Of a stretch of DNA of 64,000 bases, positions 30,632 to 40,738 are shown one piece after another (positions within the stretch are counted from its first letter, which is position 1; every line of letters begins with the position of its first letter). Origin of the DNA: a candidate division WOR-1 bacterium RIFOXYB2_FULL_46_45 (GTDB taxonomy: Bacteria; Margulisbacteria; WOR-1; XYC2-FULL-46-14); the NCBI GenBank assembly GCA_001771585.1, contig MEUE01000001.1, forward strand, positions 412,744-476,743. The letters are read 5' to 3'. Below the pieces are notes generated by a model. That model saw nothing but the letters and a program-made list of their open reading frames with translations, was not told where the DNA came from and did not search any database. Both the position numbers and the translations under genes were made by a program.

Positions 30632-31395
30632 GGGAGATTAAGATGCTGTTCGCGGTCAAGAGAGAAAAGCTTTTCTTCCAGCATCTCTTTGGTCAAAAAG
30701 CGGGTCAAATAGCCGTTCTCAGCCAAAGAGATGGTCCCGGTCGTTTCGGAAACAACAATCACAATCGCGTCGGAGAGTTCGGTCAACCCGACCGCCGCCC
30801 GATGGCGGGTCCCCAGCCGCTTATCCAAAAGCCGCGATTCGGACAAGGGCAAAAGACAGCTTGCTCCAAGCAAGCGGTCACCCTGGATAATCACCGCCCC
30901 GTCGTGAAGGGGAGATTTGGTCTGAAAGATCGAATAGATCAGCTCCGCCGAAAGAAGCGCGTCCATCCTGATCCCGGACTCAAGATATTCGTTTAACCCG
31001 GTTTTGCGTTCCAAAACGATCAGCGCCCCGATCTTGTTTTCGGACAACTGCTCAATCGCGCGGACCAAAGACCTCACAAAAAAAGAGCCGCTGCCCGAAG
31101 ATGGAATTAAACCGCGAAAAAGCCGCCCCCGCCCCAATCTTTCGAGCGTCCGCCGCAACTCCGGCTGGAAAACAATTATGACCAAAATCAAAAGGACCGC
31201 CGCAAATTTTTCAAAGAGCCAATTAATCGTATAAAGATTGGCCAGGTGCGCCACCAAATAGAGAAAGAAAATAACCAGCACTCCACGCAAAAGCGCCCAG
31301 GCGCGGGTCCCTTGTAGCCACAAGATAACGTAATAAACGATGATCGAAACAATCGCGATGTCAAGGAGATCCAGCCAGCGCAGTTCTAAGGGCAT
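30592..31395 (-). CDS. cdaA: Diadenylate cyclase (c-di-AMP synthase, CdaA type)
   Basis: TM N-terminus; VIVFQPELRRTLERLGRG; DGAVIIQGDRLLGASCLLPLSE; LGTRHRAAVGLTELSDAIVIVVSETTG (DGA and RHR motifs). Confidence 0.95.
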   Translation of the reverse strand: MPLELRWLDLLDIAIVSIIVYYVILWLQGTRAWALLRGVLVIFFLYLVAHLANLYTINWLFEKFAAVLLILVIIVFQPELRRTLERLGRGRLFRGLIPSSGSGSFFVRSLVRAIEQLSENKIGALIVLERKTGLNEYLESGIRMDALLSAELIYSIFQTKSPLHDGAVIIQGDRLLGASCLLPLSESRLLDKRLGTRHRAAVGLTELSDAIVIVVSETTGTISLAENGYLTRFLTKEMLEEKLFSLDREQHLNLPWKKHKQPQASKS

Positions 31396-32639
31396 AGGTC
31401 CTCCTCAACTAAGTTTTCGTAAGTTTCACGCTTAATGATAGAAACTGCCTTGCCGTTCCCGACCATCACCATTGCCGGACGGGGAACGCGGTTGTAATTG
31501 CTGGACATCGAATAATTATACGCTCCGGTCGCAAAAACCGCCAGCAGATCATCTTCCTTGATTTCCGGCAATTTTATTTCTTTAATCAAAACGTCTCCCG
31601 ATTCGCAAAAACGTCCGGCAACGCGATAAGTAATTTTTGGGGCTTCATTACGATTCGCGACCACCGCGTCGTATCTGGCATCGTAGAGGATCGGCCGCGG
31701 GTTATCCGACATCCCTCCGTCAACCATGGCGTATTTGCGGATGCCGGGAATATCTTTTACATAAGAAACAGTATAAAGTGTTATTCCCGCCTGGCCGACA
31801 ATAGAACGTCCCGGCTCAAAAACCAGGCGCGGTGCAAAATTCTTTTTCGCTTTAACTTTCCCGATCACCTTTTCCAATAGCTCCGGCACCGGCGGGACTT
31901 CTTCGCCAAGATAAGAAATTCCCCAACCACCGCCCAGGTTTAATTCCTTCGCCCCTTCCGCCAGGGAAAAAAGTATGTCAACTTCGATTAAATACGGATC
32001 AATATCGAGAATTTGCGAGCCGATGTGGGCATGCAGTCCGATAAAATCAAGCCGCTTCGAATCCTTCGCGATTTTTACCGCCGAAGCGACTTCGCTCTTT
32101 TGCAGGCCGAATTTTGAATCGATCTTTCCGGTCTGGATAAACTCATGGGTGTGGGCTTCAATCCCCGGATTGACCCGAAAGAGGATCTCAACCTGTTTAT
32201 CCATGCTTGAGCTGATCTCGTCCAGGTTCTTTAACTCCCTAAAATTATCGACGACAAATTTTACGCCGTAGGCGATTCCCTCTTCAATCTCTTTGCGGCT
32301 CTTGTTGTTCCCGTGAAAATAAATCTTTTCCGGACCGATCCCGGCCTTTTTGGCGGTAAAAAGTTCCCCGCCGGACGAGACATCCGCCCCCAGCCCTTCA
32401 TCCGCGATCATCTTTAAGATCGCGGTATTGCAGAGCGCTTTACTTGCATAAATCACCAGGGAGTCAGGATATTTTGATTTTAGGGTTGAAACGTACTGGC
32501 GGCAGTTGTGGCGGACGGTCAATTCGTCCAGGACATAAAGCGGGGTGCCAAATTGTTTGGCCAATTCGGTCGTGTCGCACCCGCCAATCTCCAAATGTCC
32601 CTTATCGTTTATCTTCGCGGTTAACGGCCGGTTGTTCAT
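31386..32639 (-). CDS. lysA: Diaminopimelate decarboxylase
   Basis: [52 protein letters not shown]. Confidence 0.95.
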   Translation of the reverse strand: MNNRPLTAKINDKGHLEIGGCDTTELAKQFGTPLYVLDELTVRHNCRQYVSTLKSKYPDSLVIYASKALCNTAILKMIADEGLGADVSSGGELFTAKKAGIGPEKIYFHGNNKSRKEIEEGIAYGVKFVVDNFRELKNLDEISSSMDKQVEILFRVNPGIEAHTHEFIQTGKIDSKFGLQKSEVASAVKIAKDSKRLDFIGLHAHIGSQILDIDPYLIEVDILFSLAEGAKELNLGGGWGISYLGEEVPPVPELLEKVIGKVKAKKNFAPRLVFEPGRSIVGQAGITLYTVSYVKDIPGIRKYAMVDGGMSDNPRPILYDARYDAVVANRNEAPKITYRVAGRFCESGDVLIKEIKLPEIKEDDLLAVFATGAYNYSMSSNYNRVPRPAMVMVGNGKAVSIIKRETYENLVEEDLCP

Positions 32640-34189
32640 TTTATTAGTTTATACTCCAGTGAATCGGAGAGCGCCTGCCAGCTGGCTTCAATGACATTGG
32701 TTGAGACCCCGACTGTTCCCCATGACCCGTCGTCATCCGACGATTCGATGATAACGCGGACCTTGGCGGCGGTCCCGGCGTTGGAATCCAGAACCCGGAC
32801 CTTGTAATCGGTCAGTTTGACGCTGTCCAGTTCCGGAAAGTATTCCCCAAGCGCCGACCGGAGCGCGTCGTCAAGCGCATTGATCGGCCCATCCCCCTCC
32901 CCAGTCGCTTCAACCTCATCCCCTTTTACTTTTAATTTTATTCTCGCTTCAACAAAGGCCGGGCTCAATCCCTCTTTTGTATTTTGGATCTGAAAATCAA
33001 CCAATTCAAAGTGCGGCTTGGTCTTTTTTATCGCCTTCTTAACCAGCAGTTCAAACGAGGCCTCCCCCTCTTCAAATTGGTACCCTTGATGCTCCAAATC
33101 CTTAAGTGTCCGGATCAGCTCTTTTATCTCGGGGGTCTCTTTTTTGATATCAACCCCGTAATCTTTGGCTTTGTAAACCAGATTGGAAATCCCGGAGAGT
33201 TCGGAAACCGTCACGCGGCGCTCGTTCCCGACCGCTTCGGGCTTAATATGTTCGTAGGTCTCCGGATTTTTTGACACCGCGGAGACATGGATTCCTCCCT
33301 TGTGGGAAAAGGCGGAGCGGCCGACAAAGGGCTGGTGGGGCGACTGCGGCAGGTTGGCGATTTCGGCGATATGCCGGGATATTTCGGTCAACCGCGTAAG
33401 CTGTTTGTCGGAAACACAATTGATCCCCATTTTCAGTTTCAGGATCGGAATAATCGAACAGAGGTTGGCGTTGCCGCAGCGCTCGCCCAAACCGTTGATT
33501 GTCCCCTGAACATGGCTTACGCCGCCATAGACCGCCATTTCCGATACCGAAACCGCGCATTCCGAATCGTTGTGGGCATGGATCCCGAGCGGTTTTTTTA
33601 CTTTTATTTTTATTTCGCTTATAATTCTCTGCGCCTCGTGGCTTAATGTTCCGCCGTTGGTATCGCAGAGGCAGAGGATATCGGCGCCGGCCTCTTCGGC
33701 CGCCTTTAAACATTTTAGTGCATATTCCGGATTGGCCTTATATCCGTCAAAAAAATGTTCGGCGTCAAAGACAACTTCGCGGCCGGCTTTTTTTACGTAA
33801 GCGATCGTTTCTTTAATCATCAAAAGATTTTCTTCAAGCGTCGTTTTCAGCGCGTCGGTAACTTGAAAGTCCCAGCATTTTCCAAAGATGGCGACAACCG
33901 GCGTTTTTGCTTCAAGGAGCGTCGCAATATTTTTATCGTCTTTTATATTGATATTGGGACGGCGGGTGGATGAAAAAGCGACGATTTTGGCTTTTTTTAG
34001 CTTTACTTTTTTAATGGCCTGAAAAAATTCGATATCTTTCGGGTTTGAACCGGGCCAGCCCCCTTCTATATAATGGATCCCCAACTCGTCCAAAAGTTTA
34101 GCGATTTTGATCTTGTCCTGTACCGTAAAAGAGACCCCTTCGGTCTGGGCTCCGTCGCGTAAAGTGGTATCAAAGAGGGTAAAACTCAT
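32636..34189 (-). CDS. cimA: Citramalate synthase
   Basis: [71 protein letters not shown]. Confidence 0.95.
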   Translation of the reverse strand: MSFTLFDTTLRDGAQTEGVSFTVQDKIKIAKLLDELGIHYIEGGWPGSNPKDIEFFQAIKKVKLKKAKIVAFSSTRRPNINIKDDKNIATLLEAKTPVVAIFGKCWDFQVTDALKTTLEENLLMIKETIAYVKKAGREVVFDAEHFFDGYKANPEYALKCLKAAEEAGADILCLCDTNGGTLSHEAQRIISEIKIKVKKPLGIHAHNDSECAVSVSEMAVYGGVSHVQGTINGLGERCGNANLCSIIPILKLKMGINCVSDKQLTRLTEISRHIAEIANLPQSPHQPFVGRSAFSHKGGIHVSAVSKNPETYEHIKPEAVGNERRVTVSELSGISNLVYKAKDYGVDIKKETPEIKELIRTLKDLEHQGYQFEEGEASFELLVKKAIKKTKPHFELVDFQIQNTKEGLSPAFVEARIKLKVKGDEVEATGEGDGPINALDDALRSALGEYFPELDSVKLTDYKVRVLDSNAGTAAKVRVIIESSDDDGSWGTVGVSTNVIEASWQALSDSLEYKLIK

Positions 34190-35019
34190 GATACTGAAAT
34201 TATATCACAAATCTCTTTTATCACCCAATCGGGTGTGGAGGCTCCCGCGGTTATTCCAATTTTGTTTTTATCACGAAGGCGAGGAAATATTTCCTCGCCT
34301 TCCTTTTTGTTTTGGATTTGATATGTCGGCGTTCCGGTCTTGGCGCAGAGCTCGGTTAGGCGCTTGGTATTGGCGCTCATCTTGTCGCCAATAATGAGCA
34401 TCACATCAACTTTTTTTGCCAAATCAATCGCCGCTTTTTGTCTTTTTTGGGTCGCTCCGCAAATTGTTTTGTGGACTATTAAATCTTTGACTTTTCCCTG
34501 AAGATATTTTACGATCTCGTTAAAATTTTCTTCCGATTGGGTGGTTTGAGCGACAACGCCGACCTTGTCTTGAAGGCGAGAAAATATATTCTCGCCTTCA
34601 TCTTTCGATGAAACCACAATCCCCTTCCCCTCCGACCACCCCAAAATCCCCTTCACCTCCGGATGGTTTTTATCCCCGATGATAATCAGCTGGTATCCTT
34701 TTTCAACCATCTCTTGAGCCAATTTCTGCGCCCGCTTCACCCAGGAGCAGGTGGTATCGATTATTTTCAGCTTTTTCTTTTTTGCCTCTTCATAAACCGA
34801 AGGCGGTACCCCGTGCGCCGAAATGAGCAAAGTTTCTCCGTCCTTAATCTCATTGATATCTTTGATGACTTTGATCCCCTGTTGTTTCAGCTTTTCTACT
34901 ACTTGGGTATTGTGGACCAGGTTGCCCAGCATATAGATATCGCGGTGTTCTTTTGCCTTGTTGTAGGCAGCGGAAACCCCTTCGCAAAAACCGGAAGAAT
35001 CAGCTATGAAGATTTGCAT
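34186..35019 (-). CDS. ispH: 4-hydroxy-3-methylbut-2-enyl diphosphate reductase
   Basis: [77 protein letters not shown]. Confidence 0.95.
   Translation of the reverse strand: MQIFIADSSGFCEGVSAAYNKAKEHRDIYMLGNLVHNTQVVEKLKQQGIKVIKDINEIKDGETLLISAHGVPPSVYEEAKKKKLKIIDTTCSWVKRAQKLAQEMVEKGYQLIIIGDKNHPEVKGILGWSEGKGIVVSSKDEGENIFSRLQDKVGVVAQTTQSEENFNEIVKYLQGKVKDLIVHKTICGATQKRQKAAIDLAKKVDVMLIIGDKMSANTKRLTELCAKTGTPTYQIQNKKEGEEIFPRLRDKNKIGITAGASTPDWVIKEICDIISVS
34275..34302. repeat. 28-nt perfect palindrome inside ispH
   Basis: gaaggcgaggaaatatttcctcgccttc equals its own reverse complement. Confidence 0.95.
34571..34600. repeat. Second copy of the palindromic family inside ispH
   Basis: tgaaggcgagaa-aatata-ttctcgccttca: 12-bp arms, 6-nt centre; shares GAAGGCGAG..CTCGCCTTC with 34275-34302. 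Confidence 0.95.
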
Positions 35020-35060
35020 CTACCCTATATTGTAATACAAAAGCAAGGATAAAAAACAGG

Positions 35061-35094
35061 TGAAATTTATTCAAAAATCTTCGGATAAATAAAT
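35061..35094 (+). promoter_or_regulatory. ECF-like promoter element, site F (upstream of 35095 ORF)
   Basis: TGAAATTT-attcaaaaatcttc(14)-GGATAAATAAAT directly before the ATG. Confidence 0.55.
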
Positions 35095-36720
35095 ATGGGA
35101 ACAGCACTTTCGGCGGCAAGAAGCCAACAATCATTACTGGGCTGGCCAAATTACCCTGCAGTAGCCCGGCCGGCCCCGCTTAGGACTGTCAAAACAGGCT
35201 GGCAGGAGCAGGCCGTCCATGTTGTAAACAATTCCCCTACTCCGGCACAGGACCTGATGCCGTTTTATGACACCCATCTTCCCCGCGAAGTTACTCAAGT
35301 CATAATTGAAGCGGTAAAAGCGGATGGCGCCGCTAAACTGGCCCAGGCAATTGGGGTCATCAGGAGCCCGGAGGTTGAAAGGATAGCAAAAGAGATTGAA
35401 GCGATATCAAAAGAACTGGCAGGCCAAGTCCTGGTCGGCAATGAAAATTTTTATAATTTATGTTCAACCAATGCTTTAATAATCCCCGCTGAATTAGATA
35501 ATGATAAAACAAAACCGCAGTTAGAAGAAGTTCTGCCTTTTCTTTTTGTCAGCGAACTTAGGGACATGCAATTGCTAGTCGGGCTGGCACAAGACCCCAA
35601 ACTAAGAAGAGAAACAATTAGCAAGCGGCAATCCTACGCGCCAACGGAAGAGGCAAACGAATTACGGGCAAGATTGCTTGAAAAGATAAAAGAGTTAAGG
35701 AGCGAACTACTAAGAATAGAACATAACTGGGAGGCCCTGAAGCTTCCCCGTAAAGCAAAAAATAGTATTGCCAGCAGAAGAACCGCCAAAAGGACATCCA
35801 TCTCTGCGCAGATGATTGCCCTCTACGATGTCGATAAACAAATCAGCCACGATATTGCACGCTGTTTTGGAATAAGGTTTAGTCCTTTCCATCCTTGTTT
35901 GCACGGAATTGATCTTCTTCATGGCAGGAAAATGACCTTCTCGTACCATCTCCTTGATCTGTGCGAGTCTTATTCCCATCTTATGCATGTAGCCTCTGTT
36001 CTGGAAACAAATTACTGCCGCCTGGGGGGAACATTGTTTCCGATAGAAGATTTTGATCCGGCCGTAATTGGAAAAACAGCGGCAATAAATGCCTCTTTCC
36101 GCAACATGATGCCGTTAAATACCGGATCGCCGTCAAAAGCCGGGCATGTAAACTATCAACCCGATCCGGCAACCCCTCGTATAACCGGCTATCCGTCTAT
36201 GCTCGAAATACTTTTATATAACTTACTTAAAAACCCGACCAGATTTATTGAGGAAGAGAAAGAAAGAGATTTTTTTGTTGACCTTGAGATACGTCCCGAC
36301 CGTAAATTCCCTGATGTAGCCATCGCCACGGTTGAAGATAACGCAACCGGGTTCAATGTTCATGCACTATTCCGGCGGGCGGTCGAAGAGGCGGAAAAGC
36401 AGAAAGAAAACGGAACAATCAATCTCTATCCCATACTAAAAAGGATCCTGGCCTGTAAAGATAAACCTTTCATGTTCCGCGGATTTACCGTCGGAGAGCT
36501 GATGGATATGGCTCTTCTGCCACGGCTCTCCGCAAGCTATAGGGACACAATTTCCTCCGGCATAGGACTTGATGAAGCCAACCATATCTGCCAGTTAAAC
36601 GGCTGGGACATTATGATTACAAACACAACCACCGGCGGAGCGCTGGTCTGGATAATTATGGGAGAGAAAGAAAAACTGGACAAAATTATCGCGAGAGAAT
36701 TGGGGCAATTCATCCTTTAG
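35095..36720 (+). CDS. Uncharacterised protein with a C-terminal GHKL/HATPase-like region
   Basis: SMLEILLYNLLKNPTRFI (N-box-like), VATVEDNATGFNV (G1-like), SSGIGLDEANHICQLNGWDIMITNTTTGGALVWIIM (G2-like). Confidence 0.6.
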   Translation: MGTALSAARSQQSLLGWPNYPAVARPAPLRTVKTGWQEQAVHVVNNSPTPAQDLMPFYDTHLPREVTQVIIEAVKADGAAKLAQAIGVIRSPEVERIAKEIEAISKELAGQVLVGNENFYNLCSTNALIIPAELDNDKTKPQLEEVLPFLFVSELRDMQLLVGLAQDPKLRRETISKRQSYAPTEEANELRARLLEKIKELRSELLRIEHNWEALKLPRKAKNSIASRRTAKRTSISAQMIALYDVDKQISHDIARCFGIRFSPFHPCLHGIDLLHGRKMTFSYHLLDLCESYSHLMHVASVLETNYCRLGGTLFPIEDFDPAVIGKTAAINASFRNMMPLNTGSPSKAGHVNYQPDPATPRITGYPSMLEILLYNLLKNPTRFIEEEKERDFFVDLEIRPDRKFPDVAIATVEDNATGFNVHALFRRAVEEAEKQKENGTINLYPILKRILACKDKPFMFRGFTVGELMDMALLPRLSASYRDTISSGIGLDEANHICQLNGWDIMITNTTTGGALVWIIMGEKEKLDKIIARELGQFIL

Positions 36721-37865
36721 CTATGAAGATTTGCATCTTTTAATCTTTTGATAGCCAGCTTTATCCGCTCTTTTGGGATTGTAAACGCGAACCGGACATA
36801 GCCTTCGCCGGAGGGGCCGTAGCCGGAACCGGGGACAACCAGGATCCCGCATTTGTCGAGCAGTTTTTCGGTAAAAGAGGCGGAGGTTTCACCTTTTGGA
36901 ACCGGAACCCACATATAAAAGGTCGCTTTCGGTTTCGGTAATTTAAAACCAAGTGAAGACAGCCCATCATATAAAACATCCCTTCTCTCTTGAAAAAACA
37001 GATTGTTTTGGGCAACACAATCCTGCGAAGAAGAGAGGGCCGTTATCGCCGCCAGCTGGATCGCTTTGAAAACACCGGAATCAATATTGGACTTGATCGT
37101 CGCCAGGGCCGAAACCGCGTCTTTATTCCCCACCGCCATCCCGATCCTCCACCCGGTCATATTATAAGTTTTTGAAAGCGAATGGAATTCGATCGTCACC
37201 TCTTTCGCCCCCGGAATTTCTAAAACACTAATCGGCTTATAGCCGTCATATCCCATCTCCGAATAAGCCAGATCGGAAACGAGCAGGATATTATTCTCTC
37301 TGCAAAAATTTACGCATTGCTCAAAAAAGTCCTTTTCTGCTACCGCTGCCGTCGGATTGTTCGGATAATTGATATATAAAAGTTTGGCCCTCTTAACAAT
37401 ATTTGCCGGAATCTTTTTTAGATCAGGAACTAAAGGGATGAGATACGGTTCCCCGCCGGCCAGGATAGTAGAAATTTTATAGACCGGATAAGAGGGGTCG
37501 GGGACCAGCGTAACATCTCCCGGATCGACAAAAGCGAGCGGCAGATGGGCCAGCCCTTCTTTGGAACCGATCAGCGCGCAAACTTCGGTTGCAGGATCGA
37601 GCAAAACATTAAAACGCTTCTTATACCAGTCTGCGACCGCCTTGCGGAATAAGGGCTCTCCTTTTGAGGTTGGATAATTTTCCGCCTCGGTGGTCGGCAA
37701 AACCTCCCGCATTTTGGAAATAATATGTTCCGGCGTCGGCAGGTCCGGATCACCGATCCCAAAATCGATAACGTCTATCCCTTTTTTGACAAGCTCCGCT
37801 TTCTTCTCTTCAATTTTTACGAACAGATACGGGGGGATTTTATCCAAACGTTTCGATTTTCTCAT
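36717..37865 (-). CDS. dapL: LL-diaminopimelate aminotransferase-like PLP aminotransferase
   Basis: DFGIGDPDLPTPEHII; LLYINYPNNPTAAVA; EFHSLSKTYNMTGWRIGMAVGN. Confidence 0.85.
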   Translation of the reverse strand: MRKSKRLDKIPPYLFVKIEEKKAELVKKGIDVIDFGIGDPDLPTPEHIISKMREVLPTTEAENYPTSKGEPLFRKAVADWYKKRFNVLLDPATEVCALIGSKEGLAHLPLAFVDPGDVTLVPDPSYPVYKISTILAGGEPYLIPLVPDLKKIPANIVKRAKLLYINYPNNPTAAVAEKDFFEQCVNFCRENNILLVSDLAYSEMGYDGYKPISVLEIPGAKEVTIEFHSLSKTYNMTGWRIGMAVGNKDAVSALATIKSNIDSGVFKAIQLAAITALSSSQDCVAQNNLFFQERRDVLYDGLSSLGFKLPKPKATFYMWVPVPKGETSASFTEKLLDKCGILVVPGSGYGPSGEGYVRFAFTIPKERIKLAIKRLKDANLHS

Positions 37866-38662
37866 AATGTATATTCTCCCGTAAAAACCGTCTCCGCCGG
37901 TCCGCGCATTAAGATATGTTTGTCATCGCGGTTCCATTCAATATCCAAATTCCCGCCGGGAAGGGTAACAATTACTTCCTGATCGGTCTTTCCCTCCGTC
38001 ACTGCGGCCGCAACGGCGGCGCAAGCGCCGGTGCCGCAAGCGAGTGTCTCTCCCGCCCCTCTCTCCCACACCTTCACTTCAATATGCTTCCGGTCGATTA
38101 TTTTGACAAATTCCACATTGGTTCTATTTGGAAAATGGGGATGGTTTTCAATTTTAGGGCCCACTTCCTGTAAGTTAACCGCATCAAGGTCGTCAACAAA
38201 AATCACCGCATGCGGATTCCCCATCGAAACTTCGTGGATTTTAAAGTCGTAAGTACTAAGTACTAAGTCGTAAGTATTAAGTATTTGGGGAATTCCCATA
38301 TCTACTTCGACCGCCGCCGCCTGTCCTTTTTCCGCCATCACCGCGGGGAGCATTATTCCGGCTTTGGTTTCAACCGACAAAAGCTCTTTCTTGTTCTCCA
38401 TCGTATCGTAGAGGTATTTCGCGAAGCAGCGGATCCCGTTGCCGCACATCTCCGGCTCTGAACCATCGGGATTAAAGATTTGCATTCTGGCGTCGGCCTT
38501 GTCGGAGGGCAAAACCAGGATCAGACCGTCCGCCCCGATCCCAAAGTTCCGGTCACAGACATCCTCTGCCAGTTGAGGAAGATCAATCCCTTCCAGTTTT
38601 TCACAGCGGCAATCAACCAGCACAAAATCGTTGCCGAGACCGTGCATCTTGGTAAACTTCAT
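37862..38662 (-). CDS. dapF: Diaminopimelate epimerase
   Basis: FTKMHGLGNDFVLVD; NPDGSEPEMCGNGIRCFAKYL; MGNPHAVIFV; WERGAGETLACGTGACAA. Confidence 0.96.
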   Translation of the reverse strand: MKFTKMHGLGNDFVLVDCRCEKLEGIDLPQLAEDVCDRNFGIGADGLILVLPSDKADARMQIFNPDGSEPEMCGNGIRCFAKYLYDTMENKKELLSVETKAGIMLPAVMAEKGQAAAVEVDMGIPQILNTYDLVLSTYDFKIHEVSMGNPHAVIFVDDLDAVNLQEVGPKIENHPHFPNRTNVEFVKIIDRKHIEVKVWERGAGETLACGTGACAAVAAAVTEGKTDQEVIVTLPGGNLDIEWNRDDKHILMRGPAETVFTGEYTL

Positions 38663-38707
38663 AGATATAGTATAGCAAAAGTTTAAATTAAATGTTAATA
38701 TTTATCC

Positions 38708-38908
38708 ATGATTTGGGATTATAAAGAAACCGAATATAAAAAGCAGGCTAAAGCCGATCCAATTTGGCATCTTGAACGGCTCATTAATTATGGTTTAAAC
38801 GGTGAAAAAATCAATAAAGAACTGCTTAAAAAATATCTCCCTCAGTTGAAAATTCCGGAAAATAGGAAAAACTTCTTGGAATTGTTATTATGGAACAAGC
38901 CGTTTTAA
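38708..38908 (+). CDS. Small protein upstream of AbiEii-like gene (possible antitoxin or partner)
   Basis: 66-aa ORF overlapping the start of the next gene (38890). Confidence 0.55.
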   Translation: MIWDYKETEYKKQAKADPIWHLERLINYGLNGEKINKELLKKYLPQLKIPENRKNFLELLLWNKPF

Positions 38909-39540
38909 CGGAAACACAAAAAACTGCCATTAAAACAGTGGGATCGGAGCCAAAGCTATCCGGTTTTTATCTGAGCGGCGGCACCGCTTTATCGGGCTAC
39001 TACCTGCAACACCGCTGGTCGGATGATTTGGATTTTTTTACCGACCAAAAACCAGACCTTGTTTTCCTGCATAGCTTTATAGAGAAGCTAAAAGCTACGA
39101 TTGGAGCTAACTCGGTACGCTATGAGCGGCTCAACGACCGCAATATCTTCTTCCTGCAAACTGGCCGTGAAGAATTAAAGATGGAATTCAGCGAGTATCC
39201 ATTCCCCCAACTGGAAAAATCAGTTGTTAAGGACGGCATAAAAATTGACAGTTTAAGGGATATCGCCGCCAATAAGCTGATGGCCATGCTGGACCGATTT
39301 GATCCAAAAGATTTTGTCGATCTTTTTTTTCTTTTAAAGGGTTTTAAACTGGACACTATTCGCAAAGATGTTGAGAAAAAATTTGGAATCAAGGTTGATG
39401 ATGTTTTTCTGGGCGGCGAACTGGCAAAAGTAAAACGGGTAGAAGCTTTGCCCAAAATGATTAAAAAAATTACCGCTCAAGAATTGAAAGATTTTTTCTC
39501 TCAAAAAGCCAAAGAATTAGAATCGAAGGTTATTGAATAA
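38890..39540 (+). CDS. Nucleotidyltransferase, AbiEii/AbiGii toxin-like family
   Basis: FYLSGGTALSGYYLQHRWSDDLDFFTD; DIAANKLMAMLDRFDPKDFVDLFFLLK. Confidence 0.85.
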   Translation: MEQAVLTETQKTAIKTVGSEPKLSGFYLSGGTALSGYYLQHRWSDDLDFFTDQKPDLVFLHSFIEKLKATIGANSVRYERLNDRNIFFLQTGREELKMEFSEYPFPQLEKSVVKDGIKIDSLRDIAANKLMAMLDRFDPKDFVDLFFLLKGFKLDTIRKDVEKKFGIKVDDVFLGGELAKVKRVEALPKMIKKITAQELKDFFSQKAKELESKVIE

Positions 39541-39543
39541 AAC

Positions 39544-39885
39544 TCAACTGTAGCTTGCGCATGCTTTATCCGACTCCCATACGATTACCTTTGAGGCCTT
39601 GATCCTATTATATATCTCCCTGGCCAAATTTTCAGCCGTAGGATTTTGTTTAGCAAAAAGAGGAAGCTCGTTTAAATTGTGATGGTCGAATTCTTCGAGC
39701 ACTTTCTTAAGCTCCGCTTTGATCTCCGTAAAATCCTTGAGCATCCCGGTTTGATCAAGCTTAGTTCCGGAAATAAAAACCTGGACCTTGAAAGTGTGCC
39801 CATGCAGGTTCTCGCATTTTCCCTTATACCCCCGCAGCTGATGCGCCGCGGAGAAAGTGTCCTCAACCATCAGTTCATAAGTCAA
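39544..39885 (-). CDS. queD: 6-carboxy-5,6,7,8-tetrahydropterin synthase
   Basis: FSAAHQLRGYKGKCENLHGHTFKV; DFTEIKAEL; FDHHNLNEL; PTAENLAREIY. Confidence 0.93.
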   Translation of the reverse strand: MTYELMVEDTFSAAHQLRGYKGKCENLHGHTFKVQVFISGTKLDQTGMLKDFTEIKAELKKVLEEFDHHNLNELPLFAKQNPTAENLAREIYNRIKASKVIVWESDKACASYS

Positions 39886-40738
39886 TTTTCTTCACTCCCA
39901 AAATATTTTTTCCCAACAGTTTCGATCCCAAAACCTCAAACTGGGCCGGGGAGCCGGTAACATAATAAGCGACCCGTCCCTCGGTCAAGTCCCCGTTAAA
40001 AAGAGAGCAGGAAGCCAAAATGCTTTTTGCCTCGGCTACCGCTTCAATTGCCGGATCTATCAGCTCAACTTTTATTATATCACGCAGAATTCCGGCAAGA
40101 TGCGGATAGTGGGTACAACCCAAAATCAGCGTGTCCACCTCCGCCGCCTTGATCGGAGCCAGATATTCTTCCGCTACTTTGCGGGTCTCTTCCGCTTCAA
40201 TAAATCCCCCTTCAATTAAAGGAACAAAGAGCGGACAGGCCTCCTCAGTAACTTCCGCCCCCGGAAGCGCTTTTTTAAAGGCGTGGGTTGAGATCGTGTT
40301 CTGGGTGGCGATAACACCGATCTTCTTATTTTTGGAAACGCTAAGCGCCGCCCGCGCCCCCGGCTCAATCATCGAAACGATCGGAAAATCATACTGGTCT
40401 TTGACCTTTTGATAGGCGATCGCGGAAGAGGTCCCGCAGGCCATGATCACCAGCTTGACCCCCTCCCCGGCAAAAAAGTTTAAGATCTCACAATTTATTT
40501 TTAGTATCTCGGCCGGAGATCTCCCTCCATAAGGCACTCTCGCGGTATCGGCCAGATAGATGGCGTTCTCATGCGGAAGCTGTTTTAAAACTTCGGCCAA
40601 AACCGTAAGCCCCCCCACCCCGGAATCAAAGAGTCCGATCGGAGAATTCCGGTTTGCCCGTTTCGGGTTTTTCTTTGGTATTATCTGTTCAAAGACCGGA
40701 TCAATGTTTGACTTTTGTATCTTTTCGATTTCCGCCAT
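39875..40738 (-). CDS. murI: Glutamate racemase
   Basis: IGLFDSGVGGLTVLAEVLKQLP; ADTARVPYGGRSPAEI; MACGTSSAIA; LGCTHYPHL. Confidence 0.95.
   Translation of the reverse strand: MAEIEKIQKSNIDPVFEQIIPKKNPKRANRNSPIGLFDSGVGGLTVLAEVLKQLPHENAIYLADTARVPYGGRSPAEILKINCEILNFFAGEGVKLVIMACGTSSAIAYQKVKDQYDFPIVSMIEPGARAALSVSKNKKIGVIATQNTISTHAFKKALPGAEVTEEACPLFVPLIEGGFIEAEETRKVAEEYLAPIKAAEVDTLILGCTHYPHLAGILRDIIKVELIDPAIEAVAEAKSILASCSLFNGDLTEGRVAYYVTGSPAQFEVLGSKLLGKNILGVKKIDL

Noticed and set aside
33243-33713. 156-aa - strand ORF
   Set aside because: Alternative frame within cimA; Arg/Pro-rich shadow translation.
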